Part shown: in pieces, positions 51,209-60,645 of the stretch
Layout: every line of letters begins with the position of its first letter
How positions within the stretch are numbered: the stretch's first letter is position 1
NCBI GenBank assembly: GCA_949292985.1
Contig: CASFBF010000010.1
Location: 77,485 to 141,484 of the forward strand
DNA: 64,000 nucleotides
Origin: an uncultured Bacillota bacterium
Lineage (GTDB): Bacteria > Bacillota > Clostridia > Christensenellales > UBA1242
Direction: 5' to 3'
The notes under the pieces: generated by a model
What the model was told of the DNA's origin: nothing
What the model saw: the letters and a program-made list of their open reading frames with translations, nothing else
The model's database searches: none
Translations under genes and position numbers: made by a program

Positions 51209-51703
51209 TTATTCATTTGGTCCCAAAAATTTTGTGCCATCTGCAATTTTAATTTTATAAATTTGAGCCTGTGCTTCCTGGGTCCATGTAACTTTAACTT
51301 CAAACTCTCTGTTAGTTTCACTTACCAAAGGCGTCAAAACAAAGTAATTCATTACTTGACCGTATACAGTTTGCATAAATGCCCCGCCTGTTATTTCTTC
51401 ACCTTGAAAATTAAGTTTTGCTTTGCTGTAATCGGTCACATCGCAAGGCGCATAAATTTTAAAACCAATTCTATTCCCTGCTATTTTTCCCAGACTTTCA
51501 TCAGCCTCATAATATAAAACCGCCTCACCTAAGCCTCCAAATGTTGCGGTATGTGTAACCTCATCATACACGAAAGAAAGATTCCCGCCAGTCAACGAAT
51601 TATCTCTTTCGACCTTGCCATATGTATATTCTCGCCCACAACCCGTCAAAATCAACGGTATAAGCATCACCAGCGAGAAAATAACGATTAAACTTTTTTT
51701 CAT
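51209..51703 (-). CDS. Uncharacterised lipoprotein
   Basis: A 164-aa exported protein with a typical lipobox (LILTGC) at residues 18-23. The mature part is a single beta-rich domain containing FVYDEVTHTATFGGLGEAV and a C-terminal VTWTQEAQAQIYKIKI. No family recognised; the pattern resembles small Ig-like substrate-binding or envelope proteins. The ATG is preceded by GGAGAAC. It is followed on the same strand by the gtrA-ASCH gene, which has its own promoter. Confidence 0.75.
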   Translation of the reverse strand: MKKSLIVIFSLVMLIPLILTGCGREYTYGKVERDNSLTGGNLSFVYDEVTHTATFGGLGEAVLYYEADESLGKIAGNRIGFKIYAPCDVTDYSKAKLNFQGEEITGGAFMQTVYGQVMNYFVLTPLVSETNREFEVKVTWTQEAQAQIYKIKIADGTKFLGPNE

Positions 51704-51769
51704 GATGTTCTCCTGTTTTTAGATTGCGCTATATTAAAAATAAATATACTTAGCGCAAAAAAAAGACAA

Positions 51770-53233
51770 TCATTTAGAAGCATCTAAATCGTGATTTTTT
51801 TGATCATTTACAAAATTTTTGCCTTCTGCAATTTTCATCTGCGCTTTTAAAACATCCGCCCTTTTGATTTTATACCTTGAAAAAATCAAAATCGCACAAG
51901 CAAGCGCTATCGAACAGCCACAAAAAACTATTGTGCCAAGACCTGTTTGAACACTTAACGCCTGAATAGGCTGAGAAGAATCAAACTTTATCGCATCTAA
52001 TAGTATTCCTATTATCAAAAGCGAAATCGAGTTTGAAAGGTTATATGTGAATGAATAATATCCTAAATAAGAACCTGCTTTGTTTTCACCAATTTTGTAT
52101 TGTTCAAGTGTAACAACATCGGCATACATTGATATTGGCAATGATTGCATTGCTCCAATTCCAAATCCACAAATAAAAATGCAAACAATGACAAAATAAT
52201 AAATAAAGTTTGATGGCACATATTGCCTAAACACAAATGAAATAAGCGTCAACCCAATACCCAGTAAAATTAAAGACAGCGCAGAAATCAATGCTCCCTT
52301 TTTATCTATACGTTTTGAAAGCGCAACCCAAAATGGTTGCGATATGATTGCACCCGCAAACAGCAAGATGAGTAACAAAGATATTTGAGCAGTGCTAAAA
52401 TGATAACAGTATGTGAATAAATGCATACCAACCGAAGTTAAAAAAGAGGTGGCTATTTGTGCTATAGAATATCCTGCGATAACACATGCAAAGCCTGAGT
52501 TTTTAAAAACTTCAAAATATCCCAGCATCAATTTTTTGAAATTATGTTGTTCAGTTTTAACCTGCGAATATTTAACATGGGTTTGCACTCTTTTTAAACT
52601 ACCAAAAATGGTTATCAGCCCAAAAAATATAACCAAAAGTGAATTTACAAGCGCTATTGTAATAAACCCTGATTGATTAGCCTCAGTAGAATTTGCGCCC
52701 AACGATAATGATGGCATGATAAAAAACATTAAAATACTTGGCAAAATCATGCCAACAATATTAAATGCGGTTTTATAAGATTGAATTTTTGATTGCTCGT
52801 TATAATCTGGTGCCATATCAAGTGCCAGTGCAGAATAAGGCGTTGACCAAAATGTGTTTGCTGTTTCAAGCAACAATAAAAAGAATAAAAGCCAGCAAAA
52901 CATAAAACCTTGCGAACCTTTTGGCATACTCCATAACAACACATTGCAAATCCCTATCAAAAATATAGCCACAACCATGAATTTCAACCGTTTGCCAAAA
53001 CGGCCATTTTTTGCTCTGTCTGAAATGTTGCCTACAAGCGGGTCGCTTATCCCGTCCCAAAGTGACGCAATACCAATCGCAATTCCAACCAAAGTTCCCG
53101 ACAACCCCATTATTGAAGTGCAAAAAAACATTAAAAAAGAACCTATGGTTTGTCCGAGACTGTTATATCCTAACCCACCTATTCCATAGCAAACTTTATT
53201 TTTGAAAGGCAAAGCATTTGAGTTTTTTTTCAC
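51770..53233 (-). CDS. GPH-family (MelB-like) sugar:cation symporter
   Basis: A 487-aa major-facilitator transporter with 12 predicted helices. The diagnostic GPH motif is the loop 2-3 sequence DGISDPLVGNISDRAKNGRFG, followed by WSTPYSALALDMAPDYNEQS. These symporters import glycosides with sodium or protons; no substrate can be read and no glycosidase gene is nearby. The start appears to be a GTG at 53233 with no clear ribosome binding site; a weak TAAGAT box lies six bases upstream, in keeping with the leaderless pattern. Confidence 0.88.
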   Translation of the reverse strand: MKKNSNALPFKNKVCYGIGGLGYNSLGQTIGSFLMFFCTSIMGLSGTLVGIAIGIASLWDGISDPLVGNISDRAKNGRFGKRLKFMVVAIFLIGICNVLLWSMPKGSQGFMFCWLLFFLLLLETANTFWSTPYSALALDMAPDYNEQSKIQSYKTAFNIVGMILPSILMFFIMPSLSLGANSTEANQSGFITIALVNSLLVIFFGLITIFGSLKRVQTHVKYSQVKTEQHNFKKLMLGYFEVFKNSGFACVIAGYSIAQIATSFLTSVGMHLFTYCYHFSTAQISLLLILLFAGAIISQPFWVALSKRIDKKGALISALSLILLGIGLTLISFVFRQYVPSNFIYYFVIVCIFICGFGIGAMQSLPISMYADVVTLEQYKIGENKAGSYLGYYSFTYNLSNSISLLIIGILLDAIKFDSSQPIQALSVQTGLGTIVFCGCSIALACAILIFSRYKIKRADVLKAQMKIAEGKNFVNDQKNHDLDASK

Positions 53234-53307
53234 AAACTTATCTTATGCTAAGCCCAAACAAAAAAGGACAAGTTAATTGACTTATATTTTATTATCAATT
53301 AAATTGC

Positions 53308-53766
53308 TTATTCCTTGATGTGAATGAATTCACATTTATAAAATTTATATTCAGTTAGTTTACGATTTTTTGCAGGATTTGAATGGGCACAAACATAAAT
53401 TTCATCGTCCTCAATTTTGCTTATAAACAATGAATGATAATATCTTTTTCCATTATTTAAAAAAATTATATCACCTTCTTGAATTTCATCACGCCCAACA
53501 ATTTCACCATTGGGGGCTTTTTCAAAATTAAGCAAATAATTCCTAAAAAATTCAACGCCCGACCAACTTGCTGACCGAAAATTAGGATTAACATAAAACC
53601 AACCTTCAAAATCGTGATAAACCATATCAAATCCGCCAGCATATAAACATTGACTTACAAAATTTGTGCAGTCTCCGCCTATACCGCCAAAATAATAAAA
53701 GTCTGGATTTTTTCCCAAGGCATATTGGTTTGCATACCAAATAGCATTTTGTCTGTTATATTTCAT
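53308..53766 (-). CDS. Putative amidase-domain (Amidase_6) protein
   Basis: A 152-aa protein with the NlpC/P60-like amidase fold called Amidase_6. The catalytic Cys is in GGDCTNFVSQCL, and the His motif is RYYHSLFISKIE. WFYVNPNFRSASW is a characteristic stretch. No export signal is seen, whereas most relatives are secreted. The frame extends to a TTG at 53811; the ATG at 53766 begins the conserved KYNRQNAIWYANQYA helix and is preferred. No Shine-Dalgarno is present. Substrate unknown, probably a peptide or peptidoglycan fragment. Confidence 0.78.
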   Translation of the reverse strand: MKYNRQNAIWYANQYALGKNPDFYYFGGIGGDCTNFVSQCLYAGGFDMVYHDFEGWFYVNPNFRSASWSGVEFFRNYLLNFEKAPNGEIVGRDEIQEGDIIFLNNGKRYYHSLFISKIEDDEIYVCAHSNPAKNRKLTEYKFYKCEFIHIKE

Positions 53767-53905
53767 GTAATTTTTTATTCCAATAAGACATTTTATGTGA
53801 AAAATAGTCAAAAAACGCCATATTTTTGATAAATTTTAAAAAATTATAATTGACACGAAACAAGTACTATGGTATCATTGCTTTCACTAGTGAAAGGAGG
53901 AAGCC

Positions 53906-54094
53906 ATGGAAAGCATAATTAACCTTACTGAAAGTAAAGAAACAATAGAAGCATTAAAATTCTTTTCAGACCCTAAAAATGACCCTCTATACCAAAAAAT
54001 GACTGAGGAAAATAGAGTCTTCGAAGATTTAAAAATAGAAGTTTCTAAAAACAAAAAAAGTAAGCCTGCTTTAAATCTGATTCTTGAAAGATAA
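53906..54094 (+). CDS. 62-aa charged hypothetical protein
   Basis: A small soluble helical protein (MESIINLTESKETIEALKFF opening, ending in KKSKPALNLILER). It has an excellent AAAGGAGG ribosome binding site and a terminator directly behind it. It resembles neither a known antitoxin nor a regulator closely enough to name. The size and expression signals support it being real. Possible roles include a small regulator or the antitoxin part of an unrecognised pair; no partner gene overlaps. Confidence 0.65.
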   Translation: MESIINLTESKETIEALKFFSDPKNDPLYQKMTEENRVFEDLKIEVSKNKKSKPALNLILER

Positions 54095-54123
54095 AAACTA
54101 AGCAATAAATGCTTAGTTTTTTT
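54094..54123. terminator. Bidirectional terminator
   Basis: A stem AAAAACTAAGCA, 5-nt loop, TGCTTAGTTTTT with T-runs on both strands serves the small gene and the convergent recD2. Confidence 0.85.
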
Positions 54124-56359
54124 AATTAAAAAGTTCACTGATTGTTTTTTGCTGATTTATCAACAAGTCTGTTAACAAAGTAAATCTCTTAACAGTGTAA
54201 GCGTTTGAAACCATTCTCTTTAAATTTTTCTTTTCCCCAACAAGCACCACCATTTTCTTCGCACGAGTTACAGCAGTATAAATCAAATTTCTTGTTAAGA
54301 TTAAACTTGTGCCAGCGATAATAGGAATAACAACAACATCGAATTCAGAACCCTGAGACTTGTGAATTGTTATTGCATACGCAAGTGATAATTCCCCAAC
54401 ATCTGCCCTAGAATAAGTGCAACGCCTGCCATCTTCAAATAGCACCCTAGTTTCGCCAGTTTGATAATCTATGTTTTCTATCTGGCCAATATCTCCATTG
54501 AAAACTCCTTCGCCCTCTTCATCTATAAACCCGTTGCGCTTGTGCCAAACCAGATTATAATCATTTGAGGTTTGCATAACTTTGTCGCCCTCTCTGAATA
54601 TTGTTGAACCAACCACTATCTCCATTTTATATTGAGCAGGCGGATTAAGCATTTCTTGCAATGTTTTGTTTAAATTATCAATTCCGCACACCCCTGCTTT
54701 AAGTGGAGCCAACACTTGTATTTGCATAGGGTCGAGTTTTGTAAAAGATGGAATTCTTGATGTAACCATTTCAATAACCGACTTATGAATATCTGTTAAC
54801 TCAGATTTTTGCTCAAAGAAAAAGTCCTTTGATTTGTTATCAATAACTGGCATACTTCCACTATTTATAAGGTGAGCATTGGTGATAATTAAACTTTCAT
54901 AACTCTGCCTGTAAATTTTTGTAAGCATAGTAACAGGAAACTGCCCACATTTTAAAATATCGCCAAGCACATTTCCTGCGCCCACGCTTGGAAGTTGGTC
55001 TTTATCTCCCACCAAAATCAATCTTGCATCTCGTGGCATGGCTTTTAATAAACTGCTCATAAGCATAACATCAACCATACTCACTTCGTCCACAATCACC
55101 GCATTTACTTTTAATGTGTTGTTTTCGTTGTGCACAAATCTGTTTGCACCCGAAGCAAATTCTCCATTAACTTCCAACGCTCTGTGAATGGTTTTCGCCT
55201 CCGCCCCAGTGCTGTCTGAAAGCCTTTTCGCCGCTCTGCCTGTTGGAGCAAGCAACAACACCTCTTCTTTATTTTGTTTGAGAAGTTCAATAATGCATTT
55301 AACAATGGTGGTTTTGCCAGTCCCAGGTCCACCAGTAATAACCGAAACACCACAGTTCACCGCCTGCTCAATGGCTTTCTTTTGTTCGTCATGAAAACTC
55401 ATTTTATTTCTAGTTTCAAAATCTTCAACCTCACGAGAGATATCCAATTTCTTTTCTTGAATAGAATTGTTAAGTAAACATAGTTTTTGAGCAATGGTGT
55501 ATTCATAACGATAGTATTTCGTCAGCATAACAATTTCACTGCCATTATGCCAAAAATCCATGCAACTTTTATCTGCTGTCAAGCCGTCCAAAGCATTTGC
55601 AAAAACTTCCTCATTTTCAAGTTCGTCTAATTCTAAAATTTGCGCCGTTTGGGTAAACAACATGCTTTTAGGCAAAAATGTGTTACCGTTTTTTTCTGTT
55701 GCGTTGTTTAAACAATGCACAAGCCCCGCTCTAATTCTAAACTCACTGTTAAAAGGAATGCCCAAATTTTTCGCTATTTTATCCGCAGTTAAAAAACCAA
55801 TTCCGTCAATATCTTCAACCAGTTTATACGGATTTCTTTTAACAATATCAATGGTTTTTGCTCCGTAAGCCTCAAAAATTTTCAAAGCCATATTTACGGT
55901 GATGTTGTATTGTTGCAAAAACATAACCGCATTTTGAATGTTTTTAATTTCACTAAACTTACTTGCAATTTCAAATGCCTTAGTTTTGCTTATGCCTTTA
56001 ACTTCACTAAGTCTCTCAGGCGCCATTTCGATTACTGTCAACGTGTCCTGTTTAAAAACATTGACAATATTTTTTGCTGTAACTGGTCCAACACCCTTTA
56101 TCAGTCCTGATGACAAAAACTTTTCTATTCCTGCCAAAGTTTTTGGCAAAACCACCTCATATGACGAAAACGCAAACTGATAACCAAATTTTTTATTGTT
56201 TACATATTCCCCTTCTAAACTAAGGTTTTCCCCTACATTTGCACTTACTAATTTACCGACTATCGTTACGGGTGTGTCGTTGTATGATAAAATACCAACG
56301 GTGTAACCGTTATCTTCATTTCTAAAAATAATTTCTTCAAGCGGGCCCTGAATATTCAT
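54122..56359 (-). CDS. recD2: RecD2-type 5'-3' DNA helicase
   Basis: A 745-aa superfamily 1B helicase that acts without RecBC, in replication-fork and mismatch-repair support. An N-terminal OB-like region and helix-hairpin-helix repeats (about residues 75-185, with LIKGVGPVTAKNIV and GIGFLTADKIAKNLG) precede the helicase core. The core has Walker A TGGPGTGKTT near residue 340, VDEVSMVD near 425, and the UvrD-like C-terminal AYAITIHKSQGSEFD. The length is normal for the YrrC/RecD2 family. No Shine-Dalgarno is present; the -10 box ends six bases before the ATG. Confidence 0.95.
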   Translation of the reverse strand: MNIQGPLEEIIFRNEDNGYTVGILSYNDTPVTIVGKLVSANVGENLSLEGEYVNNKKFGYQFAFSSYEVVLPKTLAGIEKFLSSGLIKGVGPVTAKNIVNVFKQDTLTVIEMAPERLSEVKGISKTKAFEIASKFSEIKNIQNAVMFLQQYNITVNMALKIFEAYGAKTIDIVKRNPYKLVEDIDGIGFLTADKIAKNLGIPFNSEFRIRAGLVHCLNNATEKNGNTFLPKSMLFTQTAQILELDELENEEVFANALDGLTADKSCMDFWHNGSEIVMLTKYYRYEYTIAQKLCLLNNSIQEKKLDISREVEDFETRNKMSFHDEQKKAIEQAVNCGVSVITGGPGTGKTTIVKCIIELLKQNKEEVLLLAPTGRAAKRLSDSTGAEAKTIHRALEVNGEFASGANRFVHNENNTLKVNAVIVDEVSMVDVMLMSSLLKAMPRDARLILVGDKDQLPSVGAGNVLGDILKCGQFPVTMLTKIYRQSYESLIITNAHLINSGSMPVIDNKSKDFFFEQKSELTDIHKSVIEMVTSRIPSFTKLDPMQIQVLAPLKAGVCGIDNLNKTLQEMLNPPAQYKMEIVVGSTIFREGDKVMQTSNDYNLVWHKRNGFIDEEGEGVFNGDIGQIENIDYQTGETRVLFEDGRRCTYSRADVGELSLAYAITIHKSQGSEFDVVVIPIIAGTSLILTRNLIYTAVTRAKKMVVLVGEKKNLKRMVSNAYTVKRFTLLTDLLINQQKTISELFN

Positions 56360-56365
56360 ATTTAA

Positions 56366-56394
56366 ATTTTATCACCATGCCGAAAGAAAAACAA
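56366..56394 (-). promoter_or_regulatory. Leaderless-type promoter of recD2
   Basis: TTGTTT (56389-56394), 17-nt spacer, TAAAAT (56366-56371) with upstream TG, six bases before the ATG. Confidence 0.7.
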
Positions 56395-56404
56395 GCGAAA
56401 AGAC

Positions 56405-56433
56405 TTGCCTAGCATAAAAAAAAGGTTTATAAT
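56405..56433 (+). promoter_or_regulatory. Promoter of the marR-cysS pair, near-leaderless
   Basis: TTGCCT (56405-56410), 17-nt spacer, TATAAT (56428-56433). It ends 11 bases before the ATG, so the 5' leader should be only about 4-5 nt, too short for a ribosome binding site. Confidence 0.7.
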
Positions 56434-56444
56434 AACTTTTAGTT

Positions 56445-56828
56445 ATGAAAACAGCACAAAAATTTATAGAAATTGAAACTTTAATAGAAAATATGTTAAA
56501 AAAGAAAGCGACTGGCGGATTATTAAAATATAAAGTCCTTTCGTTTGCTGACCAATATGAAAATTTATCAGTAAGCATGATTATTGAAAAACTTGGAATA
56601 AAAAAATCTAATTTTGCCTTGCTTTCCGCAGAATTAGAAAAAGAGGGGCTTCTTGAAATCAAGCACGCTGAAATTGACAGACGATGTCGTTATTTAAAAC
56701 TTACAGCCAAAGGCAGAAAAGCGCTGGAAGATTATTTATCATCACTTGAAGAGTGTTTTAGTATGATGGATATTGACACTGAGCGCGCTCTCGACATATT
56801 AAATAACTATCTAAATAAAAGGATTTAA
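56445..56828 (+). CDS. MarR-family transcriptional regulator
   Basis: A 127-aa winged-helix protein. The recognition region SVSMIIEKLGIKKSNFALLS (about residues 43-62) and the wing IDRRCRYLKLTAKGRKALE (about 79-97) are typical of MarR dimers. The target is unknown. It sits three bases upstream of cysS in one transcript, an unusual partner, so it may regulate itself and cysS. Near-leaderless start. Confidence 0.82.
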   Translation: MKTAQKFIEIETLIENMLKKKATGGLLKYKVLSFADQYENLSVSMIIEKLGIKKSNFALLSAELEKEGLLEIKHAEIDRRCRYLKLTAKGRKALEDYLSSLEECFSMMDIDTERALDILNNYLNKRI

Positions 56829-56831
56829 ACT

Positions 56832-58190
56832 ATGAAAATATTCAACTCTTTAACTAGGCAAAAGCAAGAACTAATCCCACATGAAGAAGGTGTTGTGCGC
56901 ATGTATTCTTGCGGGCCTACTGTTTATTCATACCCACATATTGGAAATATGCGTGCATATCTTTTTATGGACTCTCTTAGGCGTGTTTTAAAATATAACG
57001 GCTACAAAATTGACGGCGTTATGAACATCACTGATGTGGGTCACATGACAAGTGATGAAGATGAAGGCGAAGATAAAATGCTTGTTGCAAGCCAACGCGA
57101 GCATAAATCACCTTGGGAAGTTGCAAAATATTACACCGACATTTTTTTGAATGAAACAAAGCGTCTTAATATTGATATGCCAGAACATATCTGCCCTGCA
57201 ACAAGTGTTATCCCTGAAATTATAGTTTTTGTTAAAACACTTCTTGAAAAAGGCAACGCTTATGAAACCAGCAAAGGCATTTATTTTGACATTGCCACTT
57301 TCCCAGGTTACGGAAAACTTGGCGGAGTTGGCATTGAAAATAAACTTGCTGGCGCAAGAATTGATATTGATGAAGAAAAGCGCCACCCTGCCGATTTTGC
57401 GTTATGGATTAAAGCGCCAAAACAACACATAATGCAATGGGATAGCCCATGGGGAAAAGGCTATCCAGGCTGGCATATTGAATGCAGTGCAATTGGAATA
57501 AAATATCTTGGTGAATACATTGATATTCACACTGGCGGTGTTGAACACCGTCCTGTTCACCACGAAAATGAAATTGCGCAAGATGACTCATATGCATGTC
57601 ATCAAGTAGTAACTAATTGGGTTCACCTTGAACATCTTTTAGTGGACGGTGGCAAAATGAGCAAGTCTCTTGGTAATGTTTATAAACTTGACGACCTTGT
57701 TGCAAAAGGTTTTTCGCCAGAAGATTATAGATATTTCTTCTTCACCGCACATTACTCAAAACAACAAAATTTCACATGGGAAGGGCTTGAAAGTGCAAAA
57801 AATGCATTAAAAAGCCTAAAAAATATATTAAAAGAGCATAAAACAGCCACTCAAAACACAAAAATCAAAATTGACAAAGTTGAAAAAGATTTTCTAGAAG
57901 CAATTAATGATGATCTTAATCTGCCAAAGGCATTGGGCATAGTTTGGACAATATTGAAAATGCCAAGGGATAGAAAAATTTACGACGCAATCATTAAGTT
58001 CAACCAAATTTTTGGATTTGATTTTGAAGGTGACATAATTCCAGAACAAGTGCAAGAACTGGCAAAGGAACGCTGGACGGCAAAACAAAATCGAGATTTT
58101 GCAAAAGCAGACGAACTTAGAAACAAAATTTTACAGTTAGGTTTCACTGTAAAAGACACAAAAGACGGATACGAACTCTCCCGAGTTTAA
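56832..58190 (+). CDS. cysS: Cysteinyl-tRNA synthetase
   Basis: A 452-aa class I aminoacyl-tRNA synthetase that charges tRNA-Cys. The HIGH signature reads HIGN at residues 36-39, KMSKS is near 275, and the zinc-ligand residues C27 (SCGPTVY), C in WHIECSA and the HENEIAQ motif are intact. A DALR-type helical tail closes the protein. The length is slightly short but normal for the family. AAGGAT eight bases upstream serves as the ribosome binding site. No T-box leader is present. Confidence 0.96.
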   Translation: MKIFNSLTRQKQELIPHEEGVVRMYSCGPTVYSYPHIGNMRAYLFMDSLRRVLKYNGYKIDGVMNITDVGHMTSDEDEGEDKMLVASQREHKSPWEVAKYYTDIFLNETKRLNIDMPEHICPATSVIPEIIVFVKTLLEKGNAYETSKGIYFDIATFPGYGKLGGVGIENKLAGARIDIDEEKRHPADFALWIKAPKQHIMQWDSPWGKGYPGWHIECSAIGIKYLGEYIDIHTGGVEHRPVHHENEIAQDDSYACHQVVTNWVHLEHLLVDGGKMSKSLGNVYKLDDLVAKGFSPEDYRYFFFTAHYSKQQNFTWEGLESAKNALKSLKNILKEHKTATQNTKIKIDKVEKDFLEAINDDLNLPKALGIVWTILKMPRDRKIYDAIIKFNQIFGFDFEGDIIPEQVQELAKERWTAKQNRDFAKADELRNKILQLGFTVKDTKDGYELSRV

Positions 58191-58257
58191 CAAACAGTTT
58201 TCATTATCTATTATTAAAAAGACACGCAACCATAAAATGTAAAGATGGAGTGACTTT

Positions 58258-59808
58258 ATGATTTCTTTATCTGATATTCAAAAATCATATGGTGATAAAA
58301 TCATTTTCAAAGATCTTTCTTTGACTATTTATGATGGTGAAAAAATCGGCATCATAGGCGATAACGGTCAAGGAAAAACCACCCTGCTTAAAATTATTAT
58401 GGGCGAAACTGATGTAGATTACGGAACTGTGTATGTTAATGAAAGTATTGGTTATTTAAAGCAAGTTTCAGAATTTAATATAAATGAAATATTAGACAAA
58501 CTTGAAAATCAAGAATTTTCAAAATCGTTTTTTATGCATTTAAAAAAAATGGGAATGAAACATTTTAATTTAGACAACACTTCTCTAACTAATTTAAGTT
58601 GTGGCGAAAAAACTAAGTTAGCGCTTGCTTTTGCGTTTGCACAAAACCCAACCGCACTTATTTTGGACGAGCCTACCAATCATTTAGATATGGAAGCAAA
58701 GAAAGTATTGATTGACCAAATCAATGCATTCCCTGGCACAGTTCTAGTAGTTTCTCACGACACATATTTTTTAAATAACACAATATTCAAAATATTACGA
58801 ATAAAAGATGGTGTTACACAAGAATTCTACGGAAATTATAAAGATTATGAAGATCAAATCAGTAATTTAATAGTATCTCAGCAACGAGAATATGACGCAC
58901 AAAATAAGAAGATAAATAAAATAGAAAATGAAATAGATAAACTAAGACGTTGGGCTGACAAAGCCGATAAAAACGTAAATAGACAAGGTGGGAGCCCATC
59001 AGACAGCAGATTAGCCTCTTTAAGAGGAAATGCAGAGGCCGGCGCCAGAAAAATTAGTAGCGCCGCAAAAAATAAAATTAGCGCTCTTGAAAAAGAACTA
59101 GAAGAACGCCTTGATGCACCTGAAAAGGAACCTATTATTAGATATCGTTTAAAAAAAGATGATATAAAATCCAAAATAGCAATTTCGGTTCAAGATGTTT
59201 CCAAATCTTTTGGAGAGAATGTGTTGTTTCAAGATGTAAATTTTACAATTGAAAGTGGTGAAAAAGTTGCGTTAATTGGTAGAAACGGCTGTGGTAAAAC
59301 AACGCTTATAAATATGATTTTAGGAAAAGAACAACCTACTGCGGGCGTTATAAGAAAAACACCAAGTTTAAAAATAGGTTTAATGAGTCAAGATATTTAC
59401 GATCTTCCCCAAGAAAAAACAATATTTGAACTTGCTACCGAACAAGATAAAGAATATCGAACATTTTTTATCACAAATTTAGTTAACATGAACATTGATA
59501 AAACACGATTTAATACAAAAATCAAAAATCTAAGTTTAGGCGAACAAATGAGAATAAAATTAAGCGAACTTATACTTAGCGATGCGAACATGTTAATATT
59601 GGATGAACCAACAAACCACTTAGATATATCCAATAAAAATTATTTGAAAAAGGTTTTAGAAAATTTCGCTGGAACCTTGTTGATAGTAAGTCACGATCAA
59701 GACTTTTTACAAGGAATAGCCACAACTACTTTAATATTTGAAAATCAAACTGTAAAAAAAAACATGTTAATATGTGATCAAGACAACTTATTACATTTCG
59801 GCAAATAA
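58258..59808 (+). CDS. ABC-F family ATPase, antibiotic-resistance/ribosome-protection type
   Basis: A 516-aa cytosolic protein with two ABC domains and no membrane segment. Walker A motifs are GDNGQGKTT (near residue 35) and GRNGCGKTT (near 343). The signatures are LSCGEK and LSLGEQ, both departing from LSGGE, and both Walker B motifs read LILDEPTNHLD. The linker between domains (about 195-290) is a charged coiled coil with RRWADKADKN and RGNAEAGARKI, comparable to the interdomain linker of Msr/Lsa/Vga-type ribosome-protection factors. Drug specificity cannot be read. A GGAGTG ribosome binding site precedes the ATG. Confidence 0.88.
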   Translation: MISLSDIQKSYGDKIIFKDLSLTIYDGEKIGIIGDNGQGKTTLLKIIMGETDVDYGTVYVNESIGYLKQVSEFNINEILDKLENQEFSKSFFMHLKKMGMKHFNLDNTSLTNLSCGEKTKLALAFAFAQNPTALILDEPTNHLDMEAKKVLIDQINAFPGTVLVVSHDTYFLNNTIFKILRIKDGVTQEFYGNYKDYEDQISNLIVSQQREYDAQNKKINKIENEIDKLRRWADKADKNVNRQGGSPSDSRLASLRGNAEAGARKISSAAKNKISALEKELEERLDAPEKEPIIRYRLKKDDIKSKIAISVQDVSKSFGENVLFQDVNFTIESGEKVALIGRNGCGKTTLINMILGKEQPTAGVIRKTPSLKIGLMSQDIYDLPQEKTIFELATEQDKEYRTFFITNLVNMNIDKTRFNTKIKNLSLGEQMRIKLSELILSDANMLILDEPTNHLDISNKNYLKKVLENFAGTLLIVSHDQDFLQGIATTTLIFENQTVKKNMLICDQDNLLHFGK

Positions 59809-59829
59809 ATTTTATTTTAAGGAGAAAGC

Positions 59830-60426
59830 ATGAAAGTTTTATTGTTTAACGGCAGTCCCAGAGAACATGGTTGCACATTCACAGCATTAAAAATTATTGC
59901 GGATGAATTAAAAAAAGATGATATAGAAAGCGATATCATTTGCGTTGGTAAAGAAAACATATGTGGTGTCGGAACTGACAGCGATGTTTCAAGCAGTTTT
60001 GTTGCTTCTATTTCCAAAAAAATTAAAAACTACGATGGTTTTGTATTTGGCTCACCAGTTTATTATGCCTCCCCGAATGGAACATTTATAAGTTTTTTAG
60101 ATAGGCTTTTTGCTTCCTGCTCTGACTTCATCCAAAAACCTGCTGCCTGCATTGTTTCTTGTAGAAGAGGCGGTGCAACATCGTGTGTTGATGTGCTTAA
60201 CAAATACCCACAATTTTATTCAATGCCACTTGTATCTTCAAATTATTGGAATATGATACATGGCAATTCCCCAGAAGAAGTGATGAAAGATGAAGAAGGT
60301 GTGCAAACCATGCAAGTTTTAGGGAAAAATATGGCATGGCTACTTAAATCAATTCAGGCTGGTAAAAATATTGGAATAACCCCACCCACTCTCCCACAAA
60401 AAATTAAAACAAATTACATTAAGTAA
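59830..60426 (+). CDS. Flavodoxin-fold NAD(P)H-dependent oxidoreductase-like protein
   Basis: A 198-aa flavodoxin-like protein. The FMN phosphate loop is FNGSPREHGCTF (residues 6-17), and GFVFGSPVYYASPNGTFISFLDRL is the second FMN-contact motif. It matches the NADPH-dependent FMN reductase / iron-sulfur flavoprotein group but lacks the compact four-Cys cluster of the latter, so a plain flavin reductase is more likely. An AAGGAG ribosome binding site is seven bases before the ATG. The gene lies 21 nt after the ABC-F gene, so the two may share a transcript. Confidence 0.82.
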   Translation: MKVLLFNGSPREHGCTFTALKIIADELKKDDIESDIICVGKENICGVGTDSDVSSSFVASISKKIKNYDGFVFGSPVYYASPNGTFISFLDRLFASCSDFIQKPAACIVSCRRGGATSCVDVLNKYPQFYSMPLVSSNYWNMIHGNSPEEVMKDEEGVQTMQVLGKNMAWLLKSIQAGKNIGITPPTLPQKIKTNYIK

Positions 60427-60431
60427 AACAA

Positions 60432-60470
60432 AAATAATTTACAGCCAAAAGTTGTAAATTATTTTTTATT
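60432..60470 (+). terminator. Terminator of the flavodoxin-like gene, overlapping the tRNA-Leu promoter
   Basis: A stem AAATAATTTACA with TGTAAATTATTT followed by a T-run. Its 3' arm contains the -35 box of the tRNA-Leu promoter. Confidence 0.75.
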
Positions 60471-60480
60471 ATGCTATAAT
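60452..60480 (+). promoter_or_regulatory. Promoter of tRNA-Leu
   Basis: TTGTAA (60452-60457), 17-nt spacer, TATAAT (60475-60480), 18 bases before the mature tRNA. Confidence 0.8.
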
Positions 60481-60498
60481 ACTTACGCACTTATCTAT

Positions 60499-60581
<83 letters not shown>

Positions 60582-60584
60582 AAC

Positions 60585-60608
60585 TCGCAATCGAATGCGA
60601 GTTTTTTA
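60585..60608 (+). terminator. Terminator of tRNA-Leu
   Basis: CTCGCA, 6-nt loop, TGCGAG followed by six T. Confidence 0.9.
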
Positions 60609-60645
60609 TTTGTCTCAAAATTAAAAAAGATTTATATAATTTTGT

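Noticed and set aside
53308-54094. A toxin-antitoxin pair of the amidase and the 62-aa protein
   Set aside because: The two genes are divergent, not overlapping, and the amidase motifs fit a peptide hydrolase rather than a known toxin.
56434-56831. A T-box riboswitch before cysS
   Set aside because: The gap to the upstream marR-type gene is only three bases and the transcript leader is about 5 nt, leaving no room for a T-box.
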